NCBI GenBank assembly: GCA_030066475.1
Contig: JASJBO010000315.1
Location: 1 to 8,486, forward strand
Origin: Myxococcota bacterium
Lineage (GTDB): Bacteria > Myxococcota_A > UBA9160 > PR03
Direction of reading: 5' to 3'
DNA: 8,486 nt
Made by a program: the position numbers and the translations under genes. This document shows positions 1 through 6,105 of this stretch, one piece after another; the stretch's first letter is position 1, and every line of letters starts with the position of its first letter. The notes below the pieces were generated by a model. The model did no database searches. It saw only the letters and a program-made list of their open reading frames with translations, and had not been told where the DNA came from.

Positions 1-25
1 GGCCCCGCCCCCGCGACGCGCCTTG

Positions 26-1375
26 CTACGCCTCGTCCGGCACCCAGTTGCAGTGGAATCCGAACGGAACGCGGTCGGGCAGATGCACCGTCGCCACCGG
101 CTCGCCGGTGAAGTCGCGCGCATCGAGGATCTGCACGTCCGCGCGGCCCTCCCTGGCGTCGTGGGCGTAGGCCATCACCCACCCGTCGTCCTCCTCGGCG
201 CCCTTTGAGCGCGGCACGAACACCGCCTCCATGAACTGCCGGTGGGCGCCCTCGTGGCGCAGCAGGGTCTCGCCCCTCTGCAGGTCGTGCTTCAGCAGGC
301 CGCCGGTCACGAGGTCGCGGCCGTCGCCGAAGCCCGCGCCGTAGCCGAAGCGGTGCGGCTTGCCGATCAGGCGCTCGTCGATGCGCGGGAACTCCTGGCC
401 GTGATCGTCGATGCGAGTCTCCTTGACCGGTCCGCCCCTGGGGTCGATCAGCCAGCGGTCGAGCGTCGGGGGGCCCTCGTTGGGACCGCGCAGGTCGGTG
501 TCGAACATCTTCGGGTGGCGCACGACGTCGAGCACGATGCGGCCGTCGTCGTCCTCGTAGCTGTTGAGCGGGTGGAAGACGAAGCAGGGCTCGACCTCGG
601 CGTAGACGACGTCGTCCGCGCCGCCGTCGCGCGGCAGCAGGCCGACCCGCGTCGGGCGTTCCGGGTGCCAGCGATAGGGCAGGGAGTAGCCCTCGGCGAT
701 CACGGTCTCGTCGAAGATCACCGGGCAGTCGACGAAGACGAACCAGTTCTCGGTGATCGAGCAGTCGTGGATCATGGGCTTGCCCGGGAGCGGGACGTCG
801 ACGGTCTTGCGCACGCGGCCGTCGACGCCGACCACGACGTACTGGATGTAGTCCCAGCCGAAGTGGTAGACGCAGGCGTGCAGCTCGCCGGTCTCGGGGT
901 CGCGCTTGGGGTGCGCGGTGAAGCCGCCCGGCAGGGTGCCGCCGAAGTCGGTCCGGGTCAGGGTCTCGAGCTCGTAGTCGAGCTCGACCGGGACGTTGCC
1001 CGCCTCGACCAGCGCGAAGGTGCGGCCGGCGTGGCCGATGACGTTGGTGTTGACGACCCCGCCGCCGTTCCCGCCGTGCGTGGGACCCGCGACCGGCGGG
1101 CCGCCGCGCTTCGCCACGACCTGGTCGTCGCGCACGTAGCGGCGGCGGTACCACTCGGCCTGGCCGTCGCGCAGGCGCAGGCCGTGCACCATGCCGTTGC
1201 CGATGAACCAGTGGTAGCTCTTCGGCTCGGGGGCCACGGGGTTCGGGCCGATGCGCAGCAGGCGGCCGTTCAGCTCGCGCGGGATCTGGCCCGTGACGTC
1301 GAGGTCGAGCGCGGTCAGCTCGTCGTCGACGGGGGCGAAGTTGCCGGACAGATACGGATTCGCGGTCGCGTTCAT
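26..1375 (-). CDS. Carotenoid oxygenase (RPE65/CCD) family dioxygenase
   Basis: A 449-residue non-haem Fe(II) dioxygenase of the carotenoid/stilbene cleavage family, which splits a C=C bond of a polyene or stilbene with O2. The four iron-ligand histidines are visible in their usual contexts: H155 (GGFTAHP), H203 (MIHDCSITEN), H268 (FVFHPLNSYED) and H441 (PFGFHCNW). The N-terminal family block (LNGRLLRIGPNP at 36-46; WFIGNGMVHG at 56-65) is intact, and the length is normal. No signal peptide, so probably cytoplasmic or peripherally membrane-associated. The ATG was chosen because it overlaps the upstream TetR stop (ATGA at 1372-1375) and has AGGAG at 1383-1387; longer in-frame extensions run across the TetR gene and are spurious. 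The two genes form one translationally coupled unit, so the regulator probably controls this enzyme. The substrate cannot be told; the position I equate with the stilbene-binding lysine of lignostilbene-type enzymes is V123. Confidence 0.93.
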   Translation of the reverse strand: MNATANPYLSGNFAPVDDELTALDLDVTGQIPRELNGRLLRIGPNPVAPEPKSYHWFIGNGMVHGLRLRDGQAEWYRRRYVRDDQVVAKRGGPPVAGPTHGGNGGGVVNTNVIGHAGRTFALVEAGNVPVELDYELETLTRTDFGGTLPGGFTAHPKRDPETGELHACVYHFGWDYIQYVVVGVDGRVRKTVDVPLPGKPMIHDCSITENWFVFVDCPVIFDETVIAEGYSLPYRWHPERPTRVGLLPRDGGADDVVYAEVEPCFVFHPLNSYEDDDGRIVLDVVRHPKMFDTDLRGPNEGPPTLDRWLIDPRGGPVKETRIDDHGQEFPRIDERLIGKPHRFGYGAGFGDGRDLVTGGLLKHDLQRGETLLRHEGAHRQFMEAVFVPRSKGAEEDDGWVMAYAHDAREGRADVQILDARDFTGEPVATVHLPDRVPFGFHCNWVPDEA

Positions 1376-1995
1376 GCGGGTTCTCCTGGCTCGCGCCCCA
1401 GGACGAGGCCGAGCGTGATGTCGAGCGCGTCTTCGAGTCGGGCCCCGGGAACGGCGCCGGTGAGGGCGCCCTGGGACCACAGGGAAGCGAGGCCGTGGAC
1501 GGCGGCCCAGACCGAGCCGGCGAGCGTGCGCGGGTCGCGCTCGGACTCGAAGCCGGCGTCCTGAGCGGACTGCACCAGGCGCACGAGCTGCTCGAACGCG
1601 GCGGCGCCCTCGCCCGCCAGGCGCGGGTTGGCGCCGTCGAGCGCGTCGGGGCGGAACATCAGCGCGAACAGGCCCGGGTTGGCGACGGCGGCCTCCACGT
1701 AGGCCCTGCCGGCGGCCCAGAGCCTGGCGCGCGGACCGGCGCCCGCCGGCAGGCTCCGGCTGGCGCGGTCGACGACGTCCGAGAGCATGCGGAAGCCGCG
1801 CGCGGCGACCTCGGACCGCAGGTCCGACAGGCTCTCGAAGTGGCGCAGCGGGGCGCCGTGCGAGACGCCCGCCTCGCGCGCGATCCGCCGCAGCGTGAGC
1901 CGCTCGATGCCCTCGGTCTCGAGCAGCTTCAGCGCCACCTCGACCAGGCGAGTGTCGAGGCTCTCCACGGCGCCTCCCTCGATCGCCTCCGTCAT
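1372..1995 (-). CDS. TetR/AcrR family regulator, WHG-type C-terminal domain
   Basis: A 207-residue one-component repressor. The N-terminal TetR DNA-binding domain lies at about residues 12-60, with the helix-turn-helix at 34-53 (TLRRIAREAGVSHGAPLRHF). The C-terminal ligand and dimer domain has NPGLFALMF (106-114) and W163-x3-H167-G168, the hallmark of the WHG (TetR_C_33) subfamily. It is the first gene of a minus-strand unit with the carotenoid oxygenase and shares 4 nt with it. It diverges from a second TetR gene at 2085. The ATG directly abuts a tandem palindrome (1997-2032) and has no Shine-Dalgarno sequence, which suggests a leaderless transcript and autorepression. Regulation of the coupled oxygenase is inferred from coupling; the ligand is unknown. 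Confidence 0.93.
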   Translation of the reverse strand: MTEAIEGGAVESLDTRLVEVALKLLETEGIERLTLRRIAREAGVSHGAPLRHFESLSDLRSEVAARGFRMLSDVVDRASRSLPAGAGPRARLWAAGRAYVEAAVANPGLFALMFRPDALDGANPRLAGEGAAAFEQLVRLVQSAQDAGFESERDPRTLAGSVWAAVHGLASLWSQGALTGAVPGARLEDALDITLGLVLGREPGEPA

Positions 1996-1996
1996 G

Positions 1997-2032
1997 GTAG
2001 ACAGCGTCTACTATCGAGTAGACGCTGTCAAC
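1997..2032. promoter_or_regulatory. Tandem palindromic operator of the minus-strand TetR-oxygenase unit
   Basis: Site A, GTAGACAGCGTCTAC (1997-2011), is a perfect 6+3+6 inverted repeat. Site B, GTAGACGCTGTCAAC (2018-2032), is the same pattern with one mismatch. Their starts are 21 bp apart, two helical turns. Read together, 2000-2029 is also a perfect 13-bp inverted repeat around ATCG. The repeat ends one base from the TetR start codon and covers its promoter region. A two-dimer TetR operator (as known for QacR) is the natural reading; the binding protein is inferred from position. Confidence 0.75.
2005..2031 (-). promoter_or_regulatory. Probable promoter of the TetR-carotenoid oxygenase unit
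   Basis: On the minus strand a consensus -35 hexamer TTGACA (2031-2026) is followed after 15 bp by TAGACG (2010-2005), a poor -10 match. Transcription would start close to the ATG at 1995, giving a leaderless message. The element lies wholly within the tandem operator, so bound repressor would block polymerase. Confidence 0.4.
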
Positions 2033-2042
2033 CGCACGACCT

Positions 2043-2080
2043 CTCGACTTGCGCTCGAATGATTTCGAGTAATACTCGAT
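2043..2080. promoter_or_regulatory. Helically phased TCGA-core array, probable operator of the plus-strand TetR gene
   Basis: Four TCGA cores start at 2044, 2055, 2065 and 2076, spaced 11, 10 and 11 bp, about one helical turn each. Adjacent cores form exact inverted repeats: CTCGAA-TGAT-TTCGAG (2054-2069) and TCGAGT-AAT-ACTCGA (2065-2079). The array ends 5 nt before the ATG at 2085. A possible promoter (TTGCGC at 2049-2054, 16 bp, AATACT at 2071-2076) lies inside it. The sequence differs from the 1997-2032 operator, so the two divergent regulators probably read separate sites. Confidence 0.55.
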
Positions 2081-2084
2081 TCGC

Positions 2085-2750
2085 ATGCCGACCAAGCCCG
2101 CCGCGCTCTCCGAGCCCATGTCCAGGCCTGCCCGCGGCGGCGCACGCCGCGGCGCCGGCCGCACCGCCCGCGGAGACACCGCCGAGCGCCAGGCGCGCAT
2201 CCTCGCCGAGGCCACCCGGCTGTTCGCGCGCGCCGGCTTCGATGCCACGACCACCGCCGAGATCGCGCGCCGCGCCGGTGTCTCCGAGGGCACGCTGTTC
2301 CACCACTACCCGAGCAAGCGCGCGCTGCTCGCGGCCATCGCCGAGCGCGGTGCCCGCGAGATCCTCGGCGCGGCCTTCGCCGGCATCGACCCCGAGCGCG
2401 ACGCGCCCGACATCGAGGCGATCGCGCGCCGGCTGGTGGCCTTCGCGCGCGAGCACGAGGACCTCTACCGCGTGTTCCGCATGGGGCGCGGCAGCGAGCC
2501 GCCCGACGCGTCGTTCGCGCTCGAGCAGGGGGAGGACCGCATGGTGGCCGCGACCGCCGACGCGCTGGCGCGCTGGAGCGCGCGCGGCCTGCTGCGCCCG
2601 CTGCGACCGCGCCTGGCCGCCGAGCTCGTGTTCGCGCAGTTCGACGCGCTGGTGCGCTACTGCGTGCTGCTCGGCAACGACGACGACGAGGACGCCTGCA
2701 TCGCCGAGTTCGTCCGCTCGCTCACTGGCGCGCTCACCGAGCCGTCCTGA
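2085..2750 (+). CDS. TetR/AcrR family transcriptional regulator
   Basis: A 221-residue TetR-type regulator. After a basic, Arg/Ala-rich N-terminal tail (residues 12-34), the DNA-binding domain spans about 33-80, with the helix-turn-helix at 56-75 ending in the classic GVSEGTLFHHYPSK. The C-terminal ligand domain (about 85-221) is not assignable to a subfamily; an acidic run (NDDDED) lies near residues 198-203. The start is ambiguous: ATG 2085 has no Shine-Dalgarno sequence and follows a palindrome by 5 nt (leaderless reading), while an in-frame ATG at 2118 would shorten only the disordered tail. It heads a plus-strand unit with the nitroreductase-like remnant (20 nt downstream) and the SDR, which it probably controls. 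Confidence 0.92.
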   Translation: MPTKPAALSEPMSRPARGGARRGAGRTARGDTAERQARILAEATRLFARAGFDATTTAEIARRAGVSEGTLFHHYPSKRALLAAIAERGAREILGAAFAGIDPERDAPDIEAIARRLVAFAREHEDLYRVFRMGRGSEPPDASFALEQGEDRMVAATADALARWSARGLLRPLRPRLAAELVFAQFDALVRYCVLLGNDDDEDACIAEFVRSLTGALTEPS

Positions 2751-2770
2751 AGCGAGGCGAAGGAGGTCCC

Positions 2771-2989
2771 GTGGCCGAATCGCATGCCCAGGCGCCGACG
2801 CTGCCGCTCGCGATGCCGCTCGAGGAGGCGATGCGCACCCAGCGCTCGATCCGGCGCCTGCACCCCGATCCCGTGGACGACGCGCTGCTGCCGATTGGGC
2901 GCTACGGCCCGACCACCCGCAAGCCCGTCGGCGACGTCGTCCACTTCGATCGCTACGGGAACCGACCCTACGCGGAGGCCAAGCGATGA
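2771..2989 (+). CDS. Internally deleted nitroreductase-family remnant, 72 aa
   Basis: A short intact frame starting at GTG 2771 with a strong AAGGAGG (2760-2766). Residues 15-40 (MPLEEAMRTQRSIRR..PDPVDDALL) look like the start of an FMN-dependent nitroreductase, including the family's opening Arg-rich FMN-phosphate motif (R22, R25, R28/R29). Residues 41-64 (PIGRYGPTTRKPVGDVVHFD then RYGN) look like the extreme C-terminus of the same family. The roughly 130-150 residues between, which hold most of the flavin site and dimer core, are missing, so the protein cannot be an active nitroreductase. The frame was kept through the deletion (junction about 2888-2893), and its TGA overlaps the next gene's ATG (ATGA, 2986-2989). 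It may survive because its translation feeds the SDR start. Homology is recognised by eye; a genuine small protein is the alternative. Confidence 0.7.
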   Translation: MAESHAQAPTLPLAMPLEEAMRTQRSIRRLHPDPVDDALLPIGRYGPTTRKPVGDVVHFDRYGNRPYAEAKR

Positions 2990-3918
2990 TCGAGCTCCCC
3001 GACTACGCCGCACCGCGCGGCGGCCTGCGCCGCATGCTGAGCGCCTCGCTCGGCCAGGAGCGGCGCACGCCCACATGCCCCGACACGCCGCGGCTCGACG
3101 GCCAGCTCGCCGTCGTGACCGGCGCGACCGGCGGCATCGGGCTCGAGACCGCGCGCGGGCTGGCCCGGCGCGGGGCGGAGCTGATCCTGCCGTGCCGCAA
3201 CCCCGAGAAGGGCGAGCGCGTGGCGGCAGCGCTCGGCGCCGAGACCGGAGTGCGCATCGCGCTCGTCGCGATGGACCTCGAGGACCTCGAGACGGTTCGC
3301 AGCGCCGCGTCCGAGATCGCGCGCCACGCCGGCGGCCGCTCCGTCGACGTGCTGGTCGAGAACGCCGGCGTCTGGCCGCAACGCCATGCGCGGACGCGGC
3401 AGGGGCACGAGATCGCCTTCGGCGTGAACGTACTCGCCCACTTCGCGCTGCGCCGCGAGCTCGCCGCGGCCGGCCTGCTCGCCGCGAGCCGCATCGTCGT
3501 GGTGACCGGGGACATCTACATCCTCGCGTCGGCCTGCACGCCGGACTACCGCTGGCGCGGCCCGCTGGGCGGCATGCGGGCCTACTGCCGCAGCAAGCTC
3601 GGCAACCTCTGGATCGCGGCGGAGCTCGCGAAACGCTCTCCGGACCTCGAGGTGCGCGTGGTGCACCCCGGTGTGGTTGCGACCAACCTGGGCGGCGACG
3701 CCGGCGCGTTCGGCAACCGCATCAAGCGCGTCATGATGATCTCGCCCGAGCGCGGCGCGCAGATGCCGCTCGTCTGCGCCACGCAGCCCGGCCGCGAGAC
3801 CGGCGGCTACTGGCACAACGCCCACGGCCGCATGCAGCTCGCACCGGAAGACCCGGCACGGGACGGGGCCGCCGCGGCGAAGCTGTGGGAGACCTGCGAG
3901 GCACTGGCAGGCCGGTAG
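2986..3918 (+). CDS. Short-chain dehydrogenase/reductase (SDR), retinol-dehydrogenase-like
   Basis: A 310-residue NAD(P)-dependent oxidoreductase with a Rossmann fold. Visible motifs: cofactor glycine motif TGATGGIG (45-52), acidic D97 after the third strand (MDLED), ENAG (125-128) in place of the usual NNAG, catalytic-tetrad Asn N148 (FGVNVL), and YxxxK as Y200-CRS-K204. The long gap between strand 5 and the Tyr, and HPGVVATNL (217-225), resemble the retinol-dehydrogenase/WW-oxidoreductase group acting on lipophilic alcohols or ketones. The serine normally ending strand 5 (V-S-S) is replaced by T174-G175 in VVVTGDIY. An unusual 40-residue N-terminal stretch precedes the Rossmann fold. ATG 2986 was chosen for its overlap with the upstream stop; frames reaching further 5' are spurious. 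Third gene of the TetR unit. Substrate unknown. Confidence 0.92.
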   Translation: MIELPDYAAPRGGLRRMLSASLGQERRTPTCPDTPRLDGQLAVVTGATGGIGLETARGLARRGAELILPCRNPEKGERVAAALGAETGVRIALVAMDLEDLETVRSAASEIARHAGGRSVDVLVENAGVWPQRHARTRQGHEIAFGVNVLAHFALRRELAAAGLLAASRIVVVTGDIYILASACTPDYRWRGPLGGMRAYCRSKLGNLWIAAELAKRSPDLEVRVVHPGVVATNLGGDAGAFGNRIKRVMMISPERGAQMPLVCATQPGRETGGYWHNAHGRMQLAPEDPARDGAAAAKLWETCEALAGR

Positions 3919-3980
3919 GGTTCTCCAGACGGTGCGGTGGGTCGCCCCGCGAGCAGTCCGGCGGAAGACGCCGGCCGACG

Positions 3981-5246
3981 CTAGACGCTCTGCACGAACT
4001 CGCCCGTGATCGACGCGACGTCCGGCGTGCCCATGTGCCGCATCACCGTCTCGAACTCGCGGCGCAGGACGCGCAGCACACCGGCGACGCCCGGCTCGCC
4101 GAACGCTGCGAGTCCCCACAGATAGGGACGGCCGATGCAGACGGCGGTGGCGCCCAGGGCGAGCGCGGTGAAGACGTCGGTGCCGCGCCGGAAGCCGCTG
4201 TCGATCATCACCGGGATGCGCCCGTCGACGGCCCGCACGACCTCCGCCAGGACCTCGATCGTCGAGATCGCGTTGTCGATCTGCCGCGCGCCGTGGTTGG
4301 AGACGAGGATGCCGTCGACGCCGTGCTCCGCGGCGAGGGCGGCGTCCTCCTGGGTGAGGATGCCCTTCAGGACGAGCTTCATCGAGGTCGCGTCGCGGAT
4401 GCGGTCCACGTCGTCCCAGTCGAGCGTCAGCGCGTCCGAGGCGATCTCGAGCGGATCCCGACCGAAGAAGGTGAGCAGGCGACCGACGCGGCCGAGCTGG
4501 CTCGCACCGTGACACGTCTGGCAGTGCGGGTTCTCGGGCCCCGGGAAGGGGTCGCCCGGACCGCGGAAGTAGCGCAGGCGGTCCTGGCTGCCGAAGCCGA
4601 CATAGTCGACCGTGAGCACGGCCACGGGGCAGCCGGCCTGCTCCGCCCGCCGGAGCTGGAGCCGCGTGAGCGGCCACACGCGCGACGCGATCAGCATGAA
4701 CCAGACCGGCGCGCCGCGCGCCTCGACAACCCGATCGAGTGACTTCGCGGAGGCCGTCGAGAGGATCTGGAGCTGGTCGGTGCTCTTCGCGGCGCGCGCC
4801 ACGGCCAGCTCGCCCTCGGGATGGAACGCGGTCTGCATGCCCGCCGGCGCCAGCGCCACCGGGAACGGGAGCCTGGTGCCCAGCACCTCGGTCGTCGTGT
4901 CGAGCTCCGCCACGTCGATCAGGCGCCGCGGGCGCAGCCCGAAGCGCCCGAAGCCGGCGCGGTTGGCGTGGAGGCCGCGCTCGTGGTCGACGCCGGTGGC
5001 GAGGTAGGCGTAGTGCCCCGGCGAGAGTCGCTGCTTCGCCACGGCGCGGAAGTCGAAGACGTTGATCGCGTCCCCGGGCGACCCGATCGGCTGGCCGGGG
5101 GGCGAGAGGTCGGGCTCGCACTGCCCGAGCGCCTCGAGCAGCGGCTCCACCGCGCCGGCCGGACGCGCCGTCCACCACAGCGGGCTGCCCAGCAGGAAGC
5201 GGAGCAGAGCGCGACGGCTCGGGCCTCGGGGGGCGAGGCAAGGCAT
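3981..5246 (-). CDS. FMN-dependent alpha-hydroxyacid dehydrogenase family protein, Tat-exported, with CxxCH motif
   Basis: A 421-residue member of the glycolate oxidase/L-lactate dehydrogenase (LldD, flavocytochrome b2) family, which oxidises 2-hydroxyacids to 2-oxoacids on FMN in a TIM barrel. Residues 1-32 look like a Tat signal: SRRALLR (10-16), a hydrophobic stretch, then AGA before a likely cleavage site at 32/33, so a periplasmic location is inferred. Mapped on spinach glycolate oxidase from memory, Y81 (Y24), D214 (D157), K294 (K230), H318 (H254) and R321 (R257) are kept, as is the FMN-phosphate motif DSGFRRG (349-355). The positions equivalent to Q127, Y129 and R164 are M184, I186 and about Q221, so substrate or electron acceptor may differ. 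A haem-c-type CQTCH (242-246) sits in the loop after strand 4. The gene diverges from the TetR gene at 5337, its likely regulator. Confidence 0.9.
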   Translation of the reverse strand: MPCLAPRGPSRRALLRFLLGSPLWWTARPAGAVEPLLEALGQCEPDLSPPGQPIGSPGDAINVFDFRAVAKQRLSPGHYAYLATGVDHERGLHANRAGFGRFGLRPRRLIDVAELDTTTEVLGTRLPFPVALAPAGMQTAFHPEGELAVARAAKSTDQLQILSTASAKSLDRVVEARGAPVWFMLIASRVWPLTRLQLRRAEQAGCPVAVLTVDYVGFGSQDRLRYFRGPGDPFPGPENPHCQTCHGASQLGRVGRLLTFFGRDPLEIASDALTLDWDDVDRIRDATSMKLVLKGILTQEDAALAAEHGVDGILVSNHGARQIDNAISTIEVLAEVVRAVDGRIPVMIDSGFRRGTDVFTALALGATAVCIGRPYLWGLAAFGEPGVAGVLRVLRREFETVMRHMGTPDVASITGEFVQSV

Positions 5247-5295
5247 GAAAGCGAAGATATATTCGTCTTTCGATCGACGTCAAGAAGAAAGCGAA
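5247..5295. promoter_or_regulatory. GAAAGCGAA repeats, possible TetR operator between divergent genes
   Basis: GAAAGCGAA occurs at 5247-5255 and 5287-5295 in direct orientation exactly 40 bp apart. A near-inverted copy, TTCGTCTTTC, lies between at 5262-5271 and pairs imperfectly with either flank. The set brackets the minus-strand promoter in an A/T-richer patch. Control by the divergent TetR protein at 5337 is inferred from position only. Confidence 0.4.
5254..5283 (-). promoter_or_regulatory. Promoter of the alpha-hydroxyacid dehydrogenase gene
   Basis: On the minus strand TTGACG (5283-5278, 5 of 6 to consensus) is followed after 16 bp by TATATC (5261-5256) or after 18 bp by TATCTT (5259-5254). 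The second box ends 7 nt before the ATG at 5246, and no Shine-Dalgarno sequence is present, so transcription probably starts at or next to the start codon. Confidence 0.5.
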
Positions 5296-5336
5296 TTGTC
5301 CTTCGGTTTTTTGGCGATCCCCGCTACCGTGTCGCC

Positions 5337-5996
5337 ATGAGTGCATCCCGCAGGCGCGGTCGGCGCGCCGCCCCGGTGCCCCCGGCCCCGCGGGAGTTCC
5401 AGCAGGCGCGGTCGCGGGCGTCGTACGAGCGCATCCTGGCGGCTGCGCTCGAGCTCTACGCCGAGCGCGGCTTCCACGCCACCCAGACGCCCGACATTGC
5501 CGAGCGCGCGGGCATGAGCGTGGGCGGGCTCTACCGCTACTTCCGCGACAAGCACCAGGTCTTCCTGGAGCTGGTGCACCGCGTGCTCGAGCAGAACCGC
5601 CAGACGCAGGACCGCATGCTGGCGGCGGTCGAGGCGGAGCTGGACGCGGGCAACGTGGACCTGCGGCGTTTCGTCGAGGTTGCCGTCGACTGGACCTGGC
5701 GGGCGCTGCACCCGGCGCCCCCGGACCTGCTGCGCACGCTGGCGGCCATGGCGTACGCCGACCCCGCGTTCGCCGCGCTGACCGACCAGTACGACCGCTA
5801 CGAGCGCAAGGAGCTCTCGCGCGTGCTCGCCAAGCTCACCTCGCGCCGACGCGTGCCGTCCCCGCTCGCCGCGGCGCGCGTGGTCGACCTCGTCATCCCG
5901 ACCGTCGCGATCTGGACGGCGCTCCATCCGGAGGATGCGCGTGGGGTCAAGGAGGCGACGGTGGAGATGATCTACCGCTACCTGGCCGAGGGCTAG
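5337..5996 (+). CDS. TetR/AcrR family transcriptional regulator
   Basis: A 219-residue TetR-type regulator with a basic tail (RRRGRR at 5-10), then the DNA-binding domain at about 26-75, with its helix-turn-helix at 50-69 (QTPDIAERAGMSVGGLYRYF), typical of the family. The C-terminal region (about 80-219) is helical and Trp-containing (VDWTWRALHPAPPD, 107-120), with a late hydrophobic helix VVDLVIPTVAIWTAL (162-176); no specific subfamily is assigned. ATG 5337 is the first methionine that keeps the DNA-binding domain without entering the divergent gene. It has no Shine-Dalgarno sequence but a TACCGT box (5325-5330) ends 6 nt upstream, again compatible with a leaderless message. It is separated by 90 bp from the divergent hydroxyacid dehydrogenase, its probable target. 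Confidence 0.92.
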   Translation: MSASRRRGRRAAPVPPAPREFQQARSRASYERILAAALELYAERGFHATQTPDIAERAGMSVGGLYRYFRDKHQVFLELVHRVLEQNRQTQDRMLAAVEAELDAGNVDLRRFVEVAVDWTWRALHPAPPDLLRTLAAMAYADPAFAALTDQYDRYERKELSRVLAKLTSRRRVPSPLAAARVVDLVIPTVAIWTALHPEDARGVKEATVEMIYRYLAEG

Positions 5997-6030
5997 CTGA
6001 TGGACTTCGTTCGGCTTCGCCTCACTGCGC

Positions 6031-6045
6031 GCGCCCGCCGGGCGC
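6031..6045 (+). terminator. GC hairpin downstream of the TetR gene, weak terminator candidate
   Basis: GCGCCC-GCC-GGGCGC is a perfect 6-bp stem with a 3-nt loop, 35 nt after the TetR stop. It is followed only by TTGCAAGG, not a T tract, so intrinsic termination is uncertain. The rest of 5997-6105 shows nothing else I can interpret. Confidence 0.3.
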
Positions 6046-6105
6046 TTGCAAGGGGCTTCTGCCGCGCAGACTCCTGATGGTCAGGGCTCGCCCCTCGAGA
6101 AAGTA

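Noticed and set aside
242..1564. Long plus-strand frame (440 codons) across the carotenoid oxygenase gene
   Set aside because: Its translation is Val/Ala/Asp/Arg-biased with no motif, typical of the antisense shadow of a high-GC gene; the minus-strand frame has all four family histidines.
1376..2293. Upstream extension of the carotenoid oxygenase to 755 residues
   Set aside because: The extra 306 residues are an out-of-frame reading of the TetR gene; the coupled ATG at 1375 has a Shine-Dalgarno sequence and fits the family length.
1495..2985. A 497-codon in-frame N-terminal extension of the SDR
   Set aside because: It runs across two TetR genes in wrong frames with low-complexity Arg/Ala/Pro sequence; the SDR start at 2986 is set by the ATGA overlap and the Rossmann motif position.
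3919..3980. Terminator between the convergent SDR and hydroxyacid dehydrogenase genes
   Set aside because: GC-rich inverted fragments exist but no stable stem followed by a T tract on either strand.
2968..5346. A 792-codon minus-strand frame through the SDR and the hydroxyacid dehydrogenase
   Set aside because: Arg/Ala-rich sequence with no domain; both real genes read in other frames with intact catalytic motifs.
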